DNA of 37,250 nucleotides from Chloroflexota bacterium. GTDB taxonomy: Bacteria; Chloroflexota; Dehalococcoidia; Lucifugimonadales; UBA3495. This document shows, in pieces, positions 19,621-27,979 of the stretch. Position 1 is the first letter of the stretch, and each line of letters starts with the position of its first letter. Location of the stretch: NCBI GenBank assembly GCA_002721995.1, contig PBMF01000024.1, positions 1 to 37,250 on the forward strand. Reading direction: 5' to 3'. Made by a program: the position numbers and the translations under genes. A model generated the notes under the pieces. The model was given only the letters and a program-made list of their open reading frames with translations, had not been told where the DNA came from and did no database searches.

Positions 19621-20863
19621 CTCACAGATGACGACCACCACCTTCGACAATGCGTTGAAGGTTCTCTATCCTGCCGGCTTTGAACAAGTCTGGTACAAGA
19701 AGTGCCCCTTTGTTGCGTGGATCCCGAAAGAATACGACTTCGGCGGCAGCAGCAAGCAGATTAACCCGCTCTATGGAGGCGTTCGCACCTCCCCGAGCTT
19801 CAGTGTGGCCATGGCAGGCAAAAGCACGCCGAGCCACGCCCGCTTCAACGTAACCCGCGTTAAGCAGTACCTCATCGGCTCGATTGAGAACGAGGTCATC
19901 GAGGCGTCCAAGGGCAAGCCGGCAGCCATTGCCGAGGCGCTCAAGACGGCTCTCGATGCCGCGATGTATTCGTTTGGTCGCACCACAGCCTTCCAGGTTT
20001 GGGGCGATGGCACCGGCACCCGCGGCACCGTGGGCGCATACGCCGCTGGTGTCATCACGCTGAGCAACCGTTACGACATCGTGCACTTCGAGGTCGGCGA
20101 CATGCTGGTCAAGAAGACCGCCGCTGGCGTGCTTCTGCCTGGCCGCATGTTGGTTACTGCCATCAACACCAACAACGCCGGCAGCGGTGAGCTGACGGTC
20201 ACGTTGCTCGACGGTGCGGCAGCTCCGGCTGCAACCGACACGTTGGCACAAGAGGGTGAATACACCGCAGCTGGCTCCGCTGTGCTCAGTGGTGTGCGCG
20301 CCTGGGTACCGGCAGCTGTGCCGACGCCTGGTGACAACTTCTTCGGTGTTGACCGCAGCGTCTTCCCGACGCGTCTTGCGGGGATCCGAATGAATGGTGG
20401 CGGCAAGAGCATCGAAGAGATCGTCTTCGAGGCGCAGGCCGAGGCCAGCGTCAACGGCGCCGACGTCGACACCTTGTGGATGAACAGCCACCGCTTCGCA
20501 GCGTTGTGCAAGAGCATCCAGAGCAAAGCCTGGTACGGCCAGAACAGCATCGTCAGCGTGAAGTCTTCGCGCGGCCGCAGCGGCAAGGTCAACGTGGGCT
20601 TCCAGGGCTTCGTCTTCCCCGGCGAGTCTGGCCCAGTCACCGTGATGAGTGATCCAAACTGCCCCTACGCATACGGTCTGATGACCAGCCGCAAGGCCTG
20701 GAAGCTCAGCTCGCTCAAAGGCGCGCCCCACTTCGCCGAGGAGGACGGGCGCCGCTTCCGCCAAGAGGTCGCCAGCGACGCCATCGAGTTCCGGCTCAAG
20801 GCGTATTGGAACCTCATGTGCAAACGGCCCCTCGATAACGTTCTTATCGATTGGGACAACTAG
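19616..20863 (+). CDS. Major capsid (coat) protein
   Basis: 415 residues from ATG 19616; a TTG at 19604 would add four. The order portal-scaffold-coat and the size point to the coat. The N-terminal arm 'MTTTTFDNALKVLYPAGFEQ' is followed by alternating strands, a helical 'AIAEALKTALDAAMYSFGRT' spine-like segment and 'SDAIEFRLKAYWNLMCKRPL' at the end, all consistent with the HK97 fold. An insertion at about 150-240 is rich in Ala, Gly and Thr. It is followed by a gene with a strong AGGAGG site. Confidence 0.85.
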   Translation: MASQMTTTTFDNALKVLYPAGFEQVWYKKCPFVAWIPKEYDFGGSSKQINPLYGGVRTSPSFSVAMAGKSTPSHARFNVTRVKQYLIGSIENEVIEASKGKPAAIAEALKTALDAAMYSFGRTTAFQVWGDGTGTRGTVGAYAAGVITLSNRYDIVHFEVGDMLVKKTAAGVLLPGRMLVTAINTNNAGSGELTVTLLDGAAAPAATDTLAQEGEYTAAGSAVLSGVRAWVPAAVPTPGDNFFGVDRSVFPTRLAGIRMNGGGKSIEEIVFEAQAEASVNGADVDTLWMNSHRFAALCKSIQSKAWYGQNSIVSVKSSRGRSGKVNVGFQGFVFPGESGPVTVMSDPNCPYAYGLMTSRKAWKLSSLKGAPHFAEEDGRRFRQEVASDAIEFRLKAYWNLMCKRPLDNVLIDWDN

Positions 20864-20875
20864 GAGGATTGACCA

Positions 20876-21340
20876 ATGGCTGGAACAGTAGAAAAAAACT
20901 TCGAGGGCACGGTCGCAATCGGTAGTGCCAACAACACTACCGACGCGCGTCAGATCATTCACCGCGATTTCTCCCGCGCCCATGGTGGGCCGCCAGGTGA
21001 AGACCAAGACAACGCCGTATTTCAGGCTCAGTCCCCAATGAGACTGACTGCGGTTCGGATTGTGCCGAAAATTACCACCGCAGCCCACGCGGCCAACTAC
21101 CTGACCTACACGTTGGGCAAAGGTGACCAAGCAGCCGGCGCCATCACGGCGTTCGACAGTTTCGACACCGCAACAGGCGGCGACAACGTGACGCTGACTT
21201 CGCGCGTAGCGCATCCCTTTACCATCGTTCCCACCGATACGCTGGACACGGGCGAAACGCTGTATTTGCGGATTGTTCACTCTGGCGCAGGCGCAGGGCA
21301 CGGCGGCGTTCTCATCGTGGAATATGAGCTGCTAGGATGA
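20876..21340 (+). CDS. Small virion protein, possible head decoration
   Basis: 154 residues from ATG 20876, with AGGAGG eight bases upstream, suggesting high expression. The sequence is beta-rich (PMRLTAVRIVPKITTAAHAA; NVTLTSRVAHPFTIVPTDTL; ETLYLRIVHSGAGAGHGGVL) with no charge clusters or membrane segments. Located straight after the coat gene and strongly translated, it is a good candidate for a capsid-bound decoration protein. This is inferred from place and composition. Confidence 0.72.
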   Translation: MAGTVEKNFEGTVAIGSANNTTDARQIIHRDFSRAHGGPPGEDQDNAVFQAQSPMRLTAVRIVPKITTAAHAANYLTYTLGKGDQAAGAITAFDSFDTATGGDNVTLTSRVAHPFTIVPTDTLDTGETLYLRIVHSGAGAGHGGVLIVEYELLG

Positions 21341-21729
21341 CGGCTTTTAACGGGTACAAGGGGCACACCCGCCCCTATACACACCACAACGGTCACACGG
21401 TTGGTTCTCTCCAATTCATGACCAATGGTGTGGGAACTCCTGACGGTTTGAGTGACCCCGCGGGTATCGTCGCGGGACTCGCTCGAATCGGCGTCGGCGT
21501 GATCTATGTCACGCTGAAAAACCGCTACGCCAAGACGCATGTAACGGCTTCGATTGGGGCCGGCATGGGCGGCGCAGGCCACACGGTTAACGCTATCGCC
21601 GTGGATGGAACTGGTGTCGTCAATGTCATCGCGTTGCTTACGTACAACGCGGCTGGCGCGGCTGCAGACACCAACGACGTCAGCATCACCTGCACACTCA
21701 ACATGTACGACTCGACCTCAGATTCCTGA
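21337..21729 (+). CDS. Small beta-rich virion-cluster protein
   Basis: 130 residues from ATG 21337 (ATGA overlap). Gly, Ala, Val and Thr dominate (GIVAGLARIGVGVIYVTLKN; THVTASIGAGMGGAGHTVNA; NDVSITCTLNMYDSTSDS). The gene pair 20876-21340 and 21337-21729 are similar in composition and may have related folds. I recognise no family. A structural role is inferred from position between coat and adaptor. Confidence 0.7.
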   Translation: MTAFNGYKGHTRPYTHHNGHTVGSLQFMTNGVGTPDGLSDPAGIVAGLARIGVGVIYVTLKNRYAKTHVTASIGAGMGGAGHTVNAIAVDGTGVVNVIALLTYNAAGAAADTNDVSITCTLNMYDSTSDS

Positions 21730-21745
21730 GGTTTAGGGGGTTTCT

Positions 21746-22468
21746 TTGTCAGCAATTACGCTCGCAGAATTGCGTTCTCGCACGAGGGAGCTCGCTGACA
21801 TGGAAACCTCCGCACCGGCGTCTGCGTTTGTGGATGACACGGGTCTCGATAGAGCTATCAATCGCTCCCTACGACAGCTCTACAACAAGCTTGTCCTCAA
21901 GCGTGGCGCCGACTTTTACGCAGCAGAAAAAACCATCGCCTCCGAGGCCGGCAGGGCTTCCTACCCCCTGCCGGCCGATTTTTTCCAGTGCATCGAGGTC
22001 ATCGCATCCGATGGCAACTTCTACCGCTCGCTTCCGCAGTGGGGCTACAAAGACCTGGCTGAGCTGAAGCGTCTCGAGACGCTGACCAGCGGGCAGATGT
22101 GGCAGTGGGCCTACCGCATTGTCGCGGACGCAATTGAGATCCGCCCCCAGCCGCAGAGCGCGAGCAATGAGATCATCTTGCGCTACGTGCCGACGCTGCC
22201 CGAGATGACCAACCCAAACGACAAGTTTGATGGCTTCAACGGCTTCGAAGATTGGGCCTGCTACACCGCAGCCATCGACTTGCTAAACAAAGAAGAGTCT
22301 TTCGAGCAAGCCGCCGCGCTCACCGCTGTGTTCGCGCGCCTCGACAGGCAGCTGAACGACCTGGCAGGCACGCGTGACGCGGGCCGCCCGCAGAAGGTAC
22401 AAGACACCCGAAAGACTGGATGGTGGCGCCGCGGAAGGTACCGGCGCCGTAACAGCTGGTACTGGTAG
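21746..22468 (+). CDS. Head-to-tail adaptor (SU10/P22 gp4-type)
   Basis: 240 residues. The start is TTG 21746, supported by AGGGGG six bases upstream and by the fact that the N-terminal motif begins at once. 'ITLAELRSRTRELADM', then 'FVDDTGLDRAINRSLRQLYN' and 'YPLPADFFQCIEVIA' follow the pattern of podovirus adaptors that bind below the portal ring. The C-terminus is strongly basic (WWRRGRYRRRNSWYW). In this family 12 copies connect portal and nozzle. It is followed directly by a small unknown gene and the nozzle gene. Confidence 0.82.
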   Translation: MSAITLAELRSRTRELADMETSAPASAFVDDTGLDRAINRSLRQLYNKLVLKRGADFYAAEKTIASEAGRASYPLPADFFQCIEVIASDGNFYRSLPQWGYKDLAELKRLETLTSGQMWQWAYRIVADAIEIRPQPQSASNEIILRYVPTLPEMTNPNDKFDGFNGFEDWACYTAAIDLLNKEESFEQAAALTAVFARLDRQLNDLAGTRDAGRPQKVQDTRKTGWWRRGRYRRRNSWYW

Positions 22469-22783
22469 ATGGCACGCACAACTGCCATGCCCAAGCAGCC
22501 AGACCGTGTGTCTGAGTCGTTGCGTGATCAATCCAGCAGCCAGCAACGGCAGCAGAGGCAGGTGTCGTTTCTGCAGAACGGGCGGCAGATTACCGGCGTG
22601 GAAATTGGAGCCACCGCCATCAAAGCCATCTACCACGGGCTGGGCCGTCAGCCGAAAGGCTGGATGCTGACGGACATCGATGGGCTCGATGCGCGGATCA
22701 GTAGAACCGCGTGGAACAACAAAACCCTCACCCTGCGCAACGCCAGCGGCGCCACGGTGACCGTCGCGGTTTGGGTGTTCTAA
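22469..22783 (+). CDS. Small virion protein before the nozzle gene
   Basis: 104 residues. The N-terminal third is Gln/Ser/Arg rich; the rest reads 'TGVEIGATAIKAIYHGLGRQ', 'PKGWMLTDIDGLDARISRTA', 'TLTLRNASGATVTVAVWVF'. The 'HGLGR.P.GW...DID' and final '...V.VWVF' pattern occurs in small proteins of podovirus tail clusters in my knowledge, where it may form a tail-fibre attachment or tail-tip piece. Its stop overlaps the nozzle ATG (TAATG). Confidence 0.68.
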   Translation: MARTTAMPKQPDRVSESLRDQSSSQQRQQRQVSFLQNGRQITGVEIGATAIKAIYHGLGRQPKGWMLTDIDGLDARISRTAWNNKTLTLRNASGATVTVAVWVF

Positions 22784-25700
22784 TGCCCCGCGAGCAAATC
22801 TTTATTCCCGTAGCTCGAGGTGTCGATACCTCTGCCGATGAGCGCGTGCGCTCGCCCGGCGAGCTGACTGCCGTGACCAACGGCGTGTTCCGAGTCGGTG
22901 ACCGCGCCGCTATCGCCAAGCGCAACGGCTTCACGCGCATCTCGAACGTGGTCGCCTCCCACACCGGCACCGTGGTTCGCTACGGCACGCCCAAGGGGAT
23001 CTTCTCGACCGGCGAAGAGCTGTGCATCCGCGGCTATCGCAACCTCTACGCCTACAACACCATCGAGTCTGCCTGGTACGACCGCGGAACACTCAGCCCC
23101 TTCACCGGCACGCTCGAGACGGTGTTTCACGACCAACTTAGCCACAGCTCCGTCGACCATTGGCAGAAGGGGACCTACCGCGGCTACATCACCATGAGCG
23201 TTCGCCAGTACGAGGAATCGACGCTGGCGACTGAGTTTGCGATCCACTGGCGCGCCATGACCACCGACGACCACGTGGTGCTCGGCGATGTCGTGCTCGC
23301 CAAGGCGAACAACACCGCGCCATCTCGCCCCGATTCGCCCCGCGTCGGGGGCTGCACCGGTAAACTGCTGCCCTGCTACGTCGATGGCGCATTCGGAGCT
23401 GCCGCCACGCTGCGCATCTACGAATACGTTCTGGCGACGCCCACCACCGCGCCAGTCAACGTGGTCACACAGGCAGATGTCTATCGGCCGATCACCGACA
23501 ACCAGCGGCCCTACGACATCATCGAGCTGGACGATGGCAACTATGCCTATGCCTACGTCGAGAACACTGCGCAGAACATCAAGCTGTTCATTCGCTCGCC
23601 AAACCACATGCTGCTAGCCACCAACCTCATCGACACCGGAGCCGCCGGTGAGGCAGGCAACCCGCCGTACGAAATGCTGGCGTTGCATCAGGATCCGGCC
23701 ACAGAGCAGATCTACATGATCGCAGTGGCTTGGGAAGTAATTGCCCAAGAACCGCCCTTGCCACCGCTGGGCACGCGCCAGGTCGAGATGTGGGCGTTCA
23801 ACGACACAACGCTCGCGCGCAACTGGGGCCCGGTGGTTCTGTATACGATACCGGCCACCGAGTTTGTCTACAGCGTGGGCGTGGCCTTTGGCACCGACAT
23901 CGTGACAGGCGCGTCGCGCGCGGTCGGCGCGTGGACCGTTTGGACGCGCTCCAATGTCGACAGCAAAGGCAATGCGACCAACAGCGAAGACTGGCGCATC
24001 GACAACCGCAGCACCGACGTGCTGGGCCTGAACCTCGACGACCGCCATAGCATCTACAACTGCGCGCAGCGGACCAAGCCGTTCTGGAAAGGCGGGCGCT
24101 GCTACGTGGCAGGGTTCACGACGGGTGGCAAGGTGGCATCCGACTCGAGTGTGATTTTGGATCTGAACATCACCGGCAGCACCGGTGAGCGGATGCACCA
24201 GCTCGCAGGCGTCTACGATGTGGGTGTTGCGCCCATTGCCGGCGTTCCTAAAATTGCCAACAAGAGCATTGAGCTAGGCAGCGCCAACAACGTCTTCACA
24301 ACACCCACCGTCGACACCCCCGCCCGCTACGCATCAATCTCGGCGGCGTTTGTGCTCGACACCGAGCTGACGCCCCTGTCCGACCTCGCGCGCTACGCGG
24401 GTGACATGGTCGAGCTGAACTTTGACGAAGCGCCCCTGAGCATCACCGCCACGCACGGCTCGTCACTGGTCGGCGGCGGCGTCTGCGCTTGGTATTCAGG
24501 GGTGGCCACCGAGGAACTCGGCTTTGCCATGCCGCCCATGGTCATCGACACCAACGGCCAAACCGACCCATCGGGCGCGCTCGCTGTCGGCACCTACCAG
24601 TACCAGGCGATGTGGGAAGGCTACGATGAGCATGGCAACTGGCATCGCTCGGCGCCGTCGCCTCCGGTTTCAGGTGTGGTGGCAGCGGGCCAGAACTCTG
24701 TCGACGTCACCACCTTGGCGCTGGGCGCCACCAATGGCCTGGTCAACAAGCGCAACTTCGGCATGGTGGTCTACCGCGCCGAGGCCGACGGCGTCTTTGA
24801 GCGCATCAGCGACGCTATCCGCGTCATCCCCAACGCCGACAGCTACTACTGCGACGCTTACCGTGACCTTGGCACCGGCGACCTCGGTCCGCCCATCTAC
24901 ACGCAAGGCGGCGCCGAAGTGGCCGCTGCGATGCCCGAAGGGGCCGCCATTGCCACGGTAGGCCCCCGGCGGGTGTGGCTCAGCGGCTTCTTCCGGCGCG
25001 ACCGCATCCAGTACACCAAGAACGCCAACCCAGGTACCGCCAACGAAGACGCCATTGCCCCCGAGTTTAACGAGGCCTTCACCTACATCTTGCCCGGCGG
25101 TAAGCGCTGCACCGGGCTGGCCATCATGGACGACAAAACCGTGGTGTTCACAGCCGACGAGGTCTATGCGCTCGCCGGCTTCGGGCCCGACGACGGTGGC
25201 AGCAACAACGACTTCTCTGGCCTGCAGCCCATCTCGAGCGATGCCGGTTGCATTGAGCCGCGCAGCGTCGTCAGCGTGCCCGGCGGCGTGTTCTTTCAGT
25301 CGGCTGCAGGCATTTACGTCCTGACCCGCTCGATGGAGATGAACTTCATCGGCGAAGCCGTGCAGGACACACTGGCCCTCTACCCGACCATCACCAGCGC
25401 CGTGGTCGTGCCAGGCAAGACACACATTCGCTTCACGTGCCTCAATCCGCTCTTGCAGAGCGTTGTGCTCATCTACGACTACGGCATCAAAGCATGGACC
25501 ACCTGGACGCCGAAGACGGCAGCCGGAGCCGCGTTGCACATCATCGGCGCCACCATGCACAACGGCGACTACTACATGCTGACTGCCGACGGCACGGTCT
25601 GGCAAGAAGACCAGCTCACCTACCGCGACGACGGCACCGCCTTCGTCGAGCTTCGCATCGAGACGAGCTGGTTTCAGTCCAAACCAAACGGCTGGAACCG

Positions 25701-26028
25701 GGTGCGCAGCATCGTGGCAATGTGCCAGCGCCAGGACCATCACAACCTGACGATGACCATCAGCCACGACTTTGAGGGGGCCGGCGGCGTCGGTGCGCAG
25801 AGCTACACCTGGCAAGAGGCCACCATCGCGCAAATGCCAAACCCCAACGTGCGCGAGCAGCTGATGGCGCGCGTACAGCAGCAGAAGGCTACGGCGACCA
25901 AGGTGGCAATCTACGACACCATCTCGCCGTCGACCACGACCGGCGAGGGATATACGTGCGCCGGCTTCACCTTTGAGGTCATGCCAAAGCGCGGCGTTGT
26001 GAAGGTCGGAAAGCAGCAAAGGAACTAG
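22783..26028 (+). CDS. Tail nozzle protein (T7 gp12/P22 gp10-like role)
   Basis: 1081 residues from ATG 22783; the longer open frame upstream overlaps the previous gene. The N-terminus 'RVRSPGELTAVTNGVFRVGD' and 'RAAIAKRNGFTRI' is the 'NGV...KR.GF' signature of nozzle and DNA-stabilisation proteins. Later blocks (IMDDKTVVFTADEVYALAGF; PGGVFFQSAAGIYVLTRSM; LIYDYGIKAWTTWTPKTA) repeat a beta-propeller-like rhythm. It should close the short tail below the adaptor. It is longer than T7 gp12 (about 800) and P22 gp10 (about 470), so it carries extra domains. Confidence 0.8.
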   Translation: MPREQIFIPVARGVDTSADERVRSPGELTAVTNGVFRVGDRAAIAKRNGFTRISNVVASHTGTVVRYGTPKGIFSTGEELCIRGYRNLYAYNTIESAWYDRGTLSPFTGTLETVFHDQLSHSSVDHWQKGTYRGYITMSVRQYEESTLATEFAIHWRAMTTDDHVVLGDVVLAKANNTAPSRPDSPRVGGCTGKLLPCYVDGAFGAAATLRIYEYVLATPTTAPVNVVTQADVYRPITDNQRPYDIIELDDGNYAYAYVENTAQNIKLFIRSPNHMLLATNLIDTGAAGEAGNPPYEMLALHQDPATEQIYMIAVAWEVIAQEPPLPPLGTRQVEMWAFNDTTLARNWGPVVLYTIPATEFVYSVGVAFGTDIVTGASRAVGAWTVWTRSNVDSKGNATNSEDWRIDNRSTDVLGLNLDDRHSIYNCAQRTKPFWKGGRCYVAGFTTGGKVASDSSVILDLNITGSTGERMHQLAGVYDVGVAPIAGVPKIANKSIELGSANNVFTTPTVDTPARYASISAAFVLDTELTPLSDLARYAGDMVELNFDEAPLSITATHGSSLVGGGVCAWYSGVATEELGFAMPPMVIDTNGQTDPSGALAVGTYQYQAMWEGYDEHGNWHRSAPSPPVSGVVAAGQNSVDVTTLALGATNGLVNKRNFGMVVYRAEADGVFERISDAIRVIPNADSYYCDAYRDLGTGDLGPPIYTQGGAEVAAAMPEGAAIATVGPRRVWLSGFFRRDRIQYTKNANPGTANEDAIAPEFNEAFTYILPGGKRCTGLAIMDDKTVVFTADEVYALAGFGPDDGGSNNDFSGLQPISSDAGCIEPRSVVSVPGGVFFQSAAGIYVLTRSMEMNFIGEAVQDTLALYPTITSAVVVPGKTHIRFTCLNPLLQSVVLIYDYGIKAWTTWTPKTAAGAALHIIGATMHNGDYYMLTADGTVWQEDQLTYRDDGTAFVELRIETSWFQSKPNGWNRVRSIVAMCQRQDHHNLTMTISHDFEGAGGVGAQSYTWQEATIAQMPNPNVREQLMARVQQQKATATKVAIYDTISPSTTTGEGYTCAGFTFEVMPKRGVVKVGKQQRN

Positions 26029-26030
26029 TT

Positions 26031-26822
26031 ATGGCGTTGGACCCAAGAATTTCCAAGGGCAAGGGCCTCTTCAGCGACCCGGATGACCCCGATGACGCGC
26101 CTCTTGACGGCAAGAGCGCTACCGAGCGGTCTCTGGCCTCCTACCAGCCCGAATGGTACGACGACTATACCAAGGCGGCGATGCAGCGGCGCAACCGGGC
26201 GGTCATCGACCACGCCCGCAGCGCCTACGACCGGCGCGTCGCTGGCGAGGGTTCAGTTGCTCGGGTTGCCCAGCAGCGTAACCTCGGCGGCGCCTACGAC
26301 CGCGCTGCTCGGCTCGCTGCCTCCAACCCGATGGGCGCACAGCAAGGCGCATTCACTGCATCCCGTGCCGGCGCTGGTGTCATCGGCAGCGCCTCGATGG
26401 GGCGAGAGCGTGAGATTGGACAAGCTCGCGCCATGGCCTCCGACGCATATGCGCGGCAGATGGCCAATCAGCTCGAGGCGCAGCGGCTGCAGGAGGCGCG
26501 GCGCGTGGCTGCAATCAACGAGACTCTAGCTGCGCGGGCGCGCCAGATGCAGATGGACGAATGGCAGAACGCCCAGCAGCAGGCGCTTATCCAGGGGTAT
26601 GTGAACGCGGGTACAACCCTGCTTGGTCAGGCGGCGCGTATGCCTAGTGGCGATACGATGGCGCAGGAGCAGGCCAACTACGACAAGTTTTTCGACCAGG
26701 CCACTGCCGACTTTAGCGCCGACAAGTCCGGCATCGATTACTCGGACACCGAATCTATTGGCTATGACCCCTACGGCGCCAACTTCGGCGACCCCCATAA
26801 CTCCTACTACGGACCCTACTGA
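26031..26822 (+). CDS. Ala/Gln-rich internal virion or ejection protein
   Basis: 263 residues from ATG 26031 with AAGGA seven bases upstream. The middle is a long Ala, Arg and Gln-rich helix (LAASNPMGAQQGAFTASRAG; DAYARQMANQLEAQRLQEAR; INETLAARARQMQMDEWQNA). The C-terminus is Tyr/Asp rich (YDPYGANFGDPHNSYYGPY). It is the first of four consecutive genes after the nozzle with this composition, which is typical of core or ejection proteins released into the host with DNA. It is inferred, not a recognised family. Confidence 0.65.
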   Translation: MALDPRISKGKGLFSDPDDPDDAPLDGKSATERSLASYQPEWYDDYTKAAMQRRNRAVIDHARSAYDRRVAGEGSVARVAQQRNLGGAYDRAARLAASNPMGAQQGAFTASRAGAGVIGSASMGREREIGQARAMASDAYARQMANQLEAQRLQEARRVAAINETLAARARQMQMDEWQNAQQQALIQGYVNAGTTLLGQAARMPSGDTMAQEQANYDKFFDQATADFSADKSGIDYSDTESIGYDPYGANFGDPHNSYYGPY

Positions 26823-27979
26823 TGCCTAACGACTACGACCCCAGCAAGCCGCCGGGCCAAGCCAGTGGCTACAATGATCCACTCGAGATGTGGGGGCGCC
26901 GGGGGTGGGGCGAGAGCTTTTCGCCTACTGGCGGAGCGACAGGTTTGCGCCCCGATGGCCTGGGCTATTACCAGCGCGCGCCTATCAACGAGACCTATGC
27001 CCAGCAGATGGCGTTTCTGCAGGGTCAAGACCCATACATGGGCTATGGCAAGATTGGCGACCCACGGTTTCAGAAGCGGTACGACGGCTCGCAGGGTCAG
27101 ATGTGGGGCGGCGTCCGTCAGCAGCAGGCGCAGATGGGCGCCTTGGCTGCGCGGCGTGGGATGGCGCCAGGAGCAGCGCGCGCTGCGCAGTATGCGGGTG
27201 GTGAACTCGAGAGCCGGGGCTGGGGCATGGCCAAGCAGTTGCAGGCGGTAGAGGACCAGCAGCGCGACCGTTTGATGTACGAAGCGATGGCTCGTCGCTC
27301 TGCTGCTGAGATGGAGCAACAGCGCGGCGAAACGCAGCACCTGTCGGACCTCGCGGCGGCTCGCGGGCGCAAGCAAGATCTAGATGATGCCGAGGCAAGG
27401 GGCGCGACAAGGGATGCGCAGCAGGCCACGGCGACCGCTGCGCAGGTCGGCGGAGCTGTGTTCTCCGGTGCGGCTCAAATGGGTGGGGACGCCGACCCGA
27501 AGTCCGATGAGCGTGCCAAGAAGCGCGCCTTTAGGGCAGGCCAGCGGTCGGTTGATGCGCTTGTTGGTCAGCTGGGAGATGGCAGCATTGCCATGGGGGC
27601 GGCGCCCAATACAGCAGCTATGGTCCCCACGAGCATGGGCGCCTCGCGTGCGCGTGCGGCTGGTCGCACTCCTGCCTGGGTCGACGCTCCGGCGCCGAGG
27701 CCTGGTGTGCCTCTTGTTCCAGATCCGCGCGACCAGACGATTCGCAATCTGCGGGGCTACACCTACGACTACAAAGATCCAAACTCTATCGGCGCGGCCC
27801 CCGGCCGACAGTACGGCGTCATGGCGCAGCAACTAGAGCGCACGCCGCTAGGGCGCATGATGCTGACCAACTCGCCTGGTGGTGACCTGATGATTGACCA
27901 GCGTGCGGCTACCGGCGCAACGCTTGGGATGATTGGCCGACTCGGCCAGCGTGTCGATGAGCTGGAAAGGCGGAAGTGA
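26822..27979 (+). CDS. Internal-type virion protein with C-terminal S74-like chaperone domain
   Basis: 385 residues from ATG 26822 (TGATG overlap). Residues 1-220 are Gly/Gln/Ala-rich helix. The C-terminus has the two halves of a peptidase S74/intramolecular chaperone: 'KSDERAKKRA' (S228, K233) and 'GYTYDYKDPN...YGVMAQQLERTPLG' then 'RLGQRVDELERRK' (312-385). In tail fibres this domain folds the trimer and cuts itself off before the Ser. Here the halves are separated by an 80-residue Pro/Ala-rich insert, and the partner protein is not a fibre. Self-cleavage is possible but unproved. Confidence 0.7.
   Translation: MPNDYDPSKPPGQASGYNDPLEMWGRRGWGESFSPTGGATGLRPDGLGYYQRAPINETYAQQMAFLQGQDPYMGYGKIGDPRFQKRYDGSQGQMWGGVRQQQAQMGALAARRGMAPGAARAAQYAGGELESRGWGMAKQLQAVEDQQRDRLMYEAMARRSAAEMEQQRGETQHLSDLAAARGRKQDLDDAEARGATRDAQQATATAAQVGGAVFSGAAQMGGDADPKSDERAKKRAFRAGQRSVDALVGQLGDGSIAMGAAPNTAAMVPTSMGASRARAAGRTPAWVDAPAPRPGVPLVPDPRDQTIRNLRGYTYDYKDPNSIGAAPGRQYGVMAQQLERTPLGRMMLTNSPGGDLMIDQRAATGATLGMIGRLGQRVDELERRK

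Noticed and set aside
19622-21301. 559-codon open frame on the minus strand
   Set aside because: Antisense to coat and the next gene, both well supported; no domain or ribosome-binding site.
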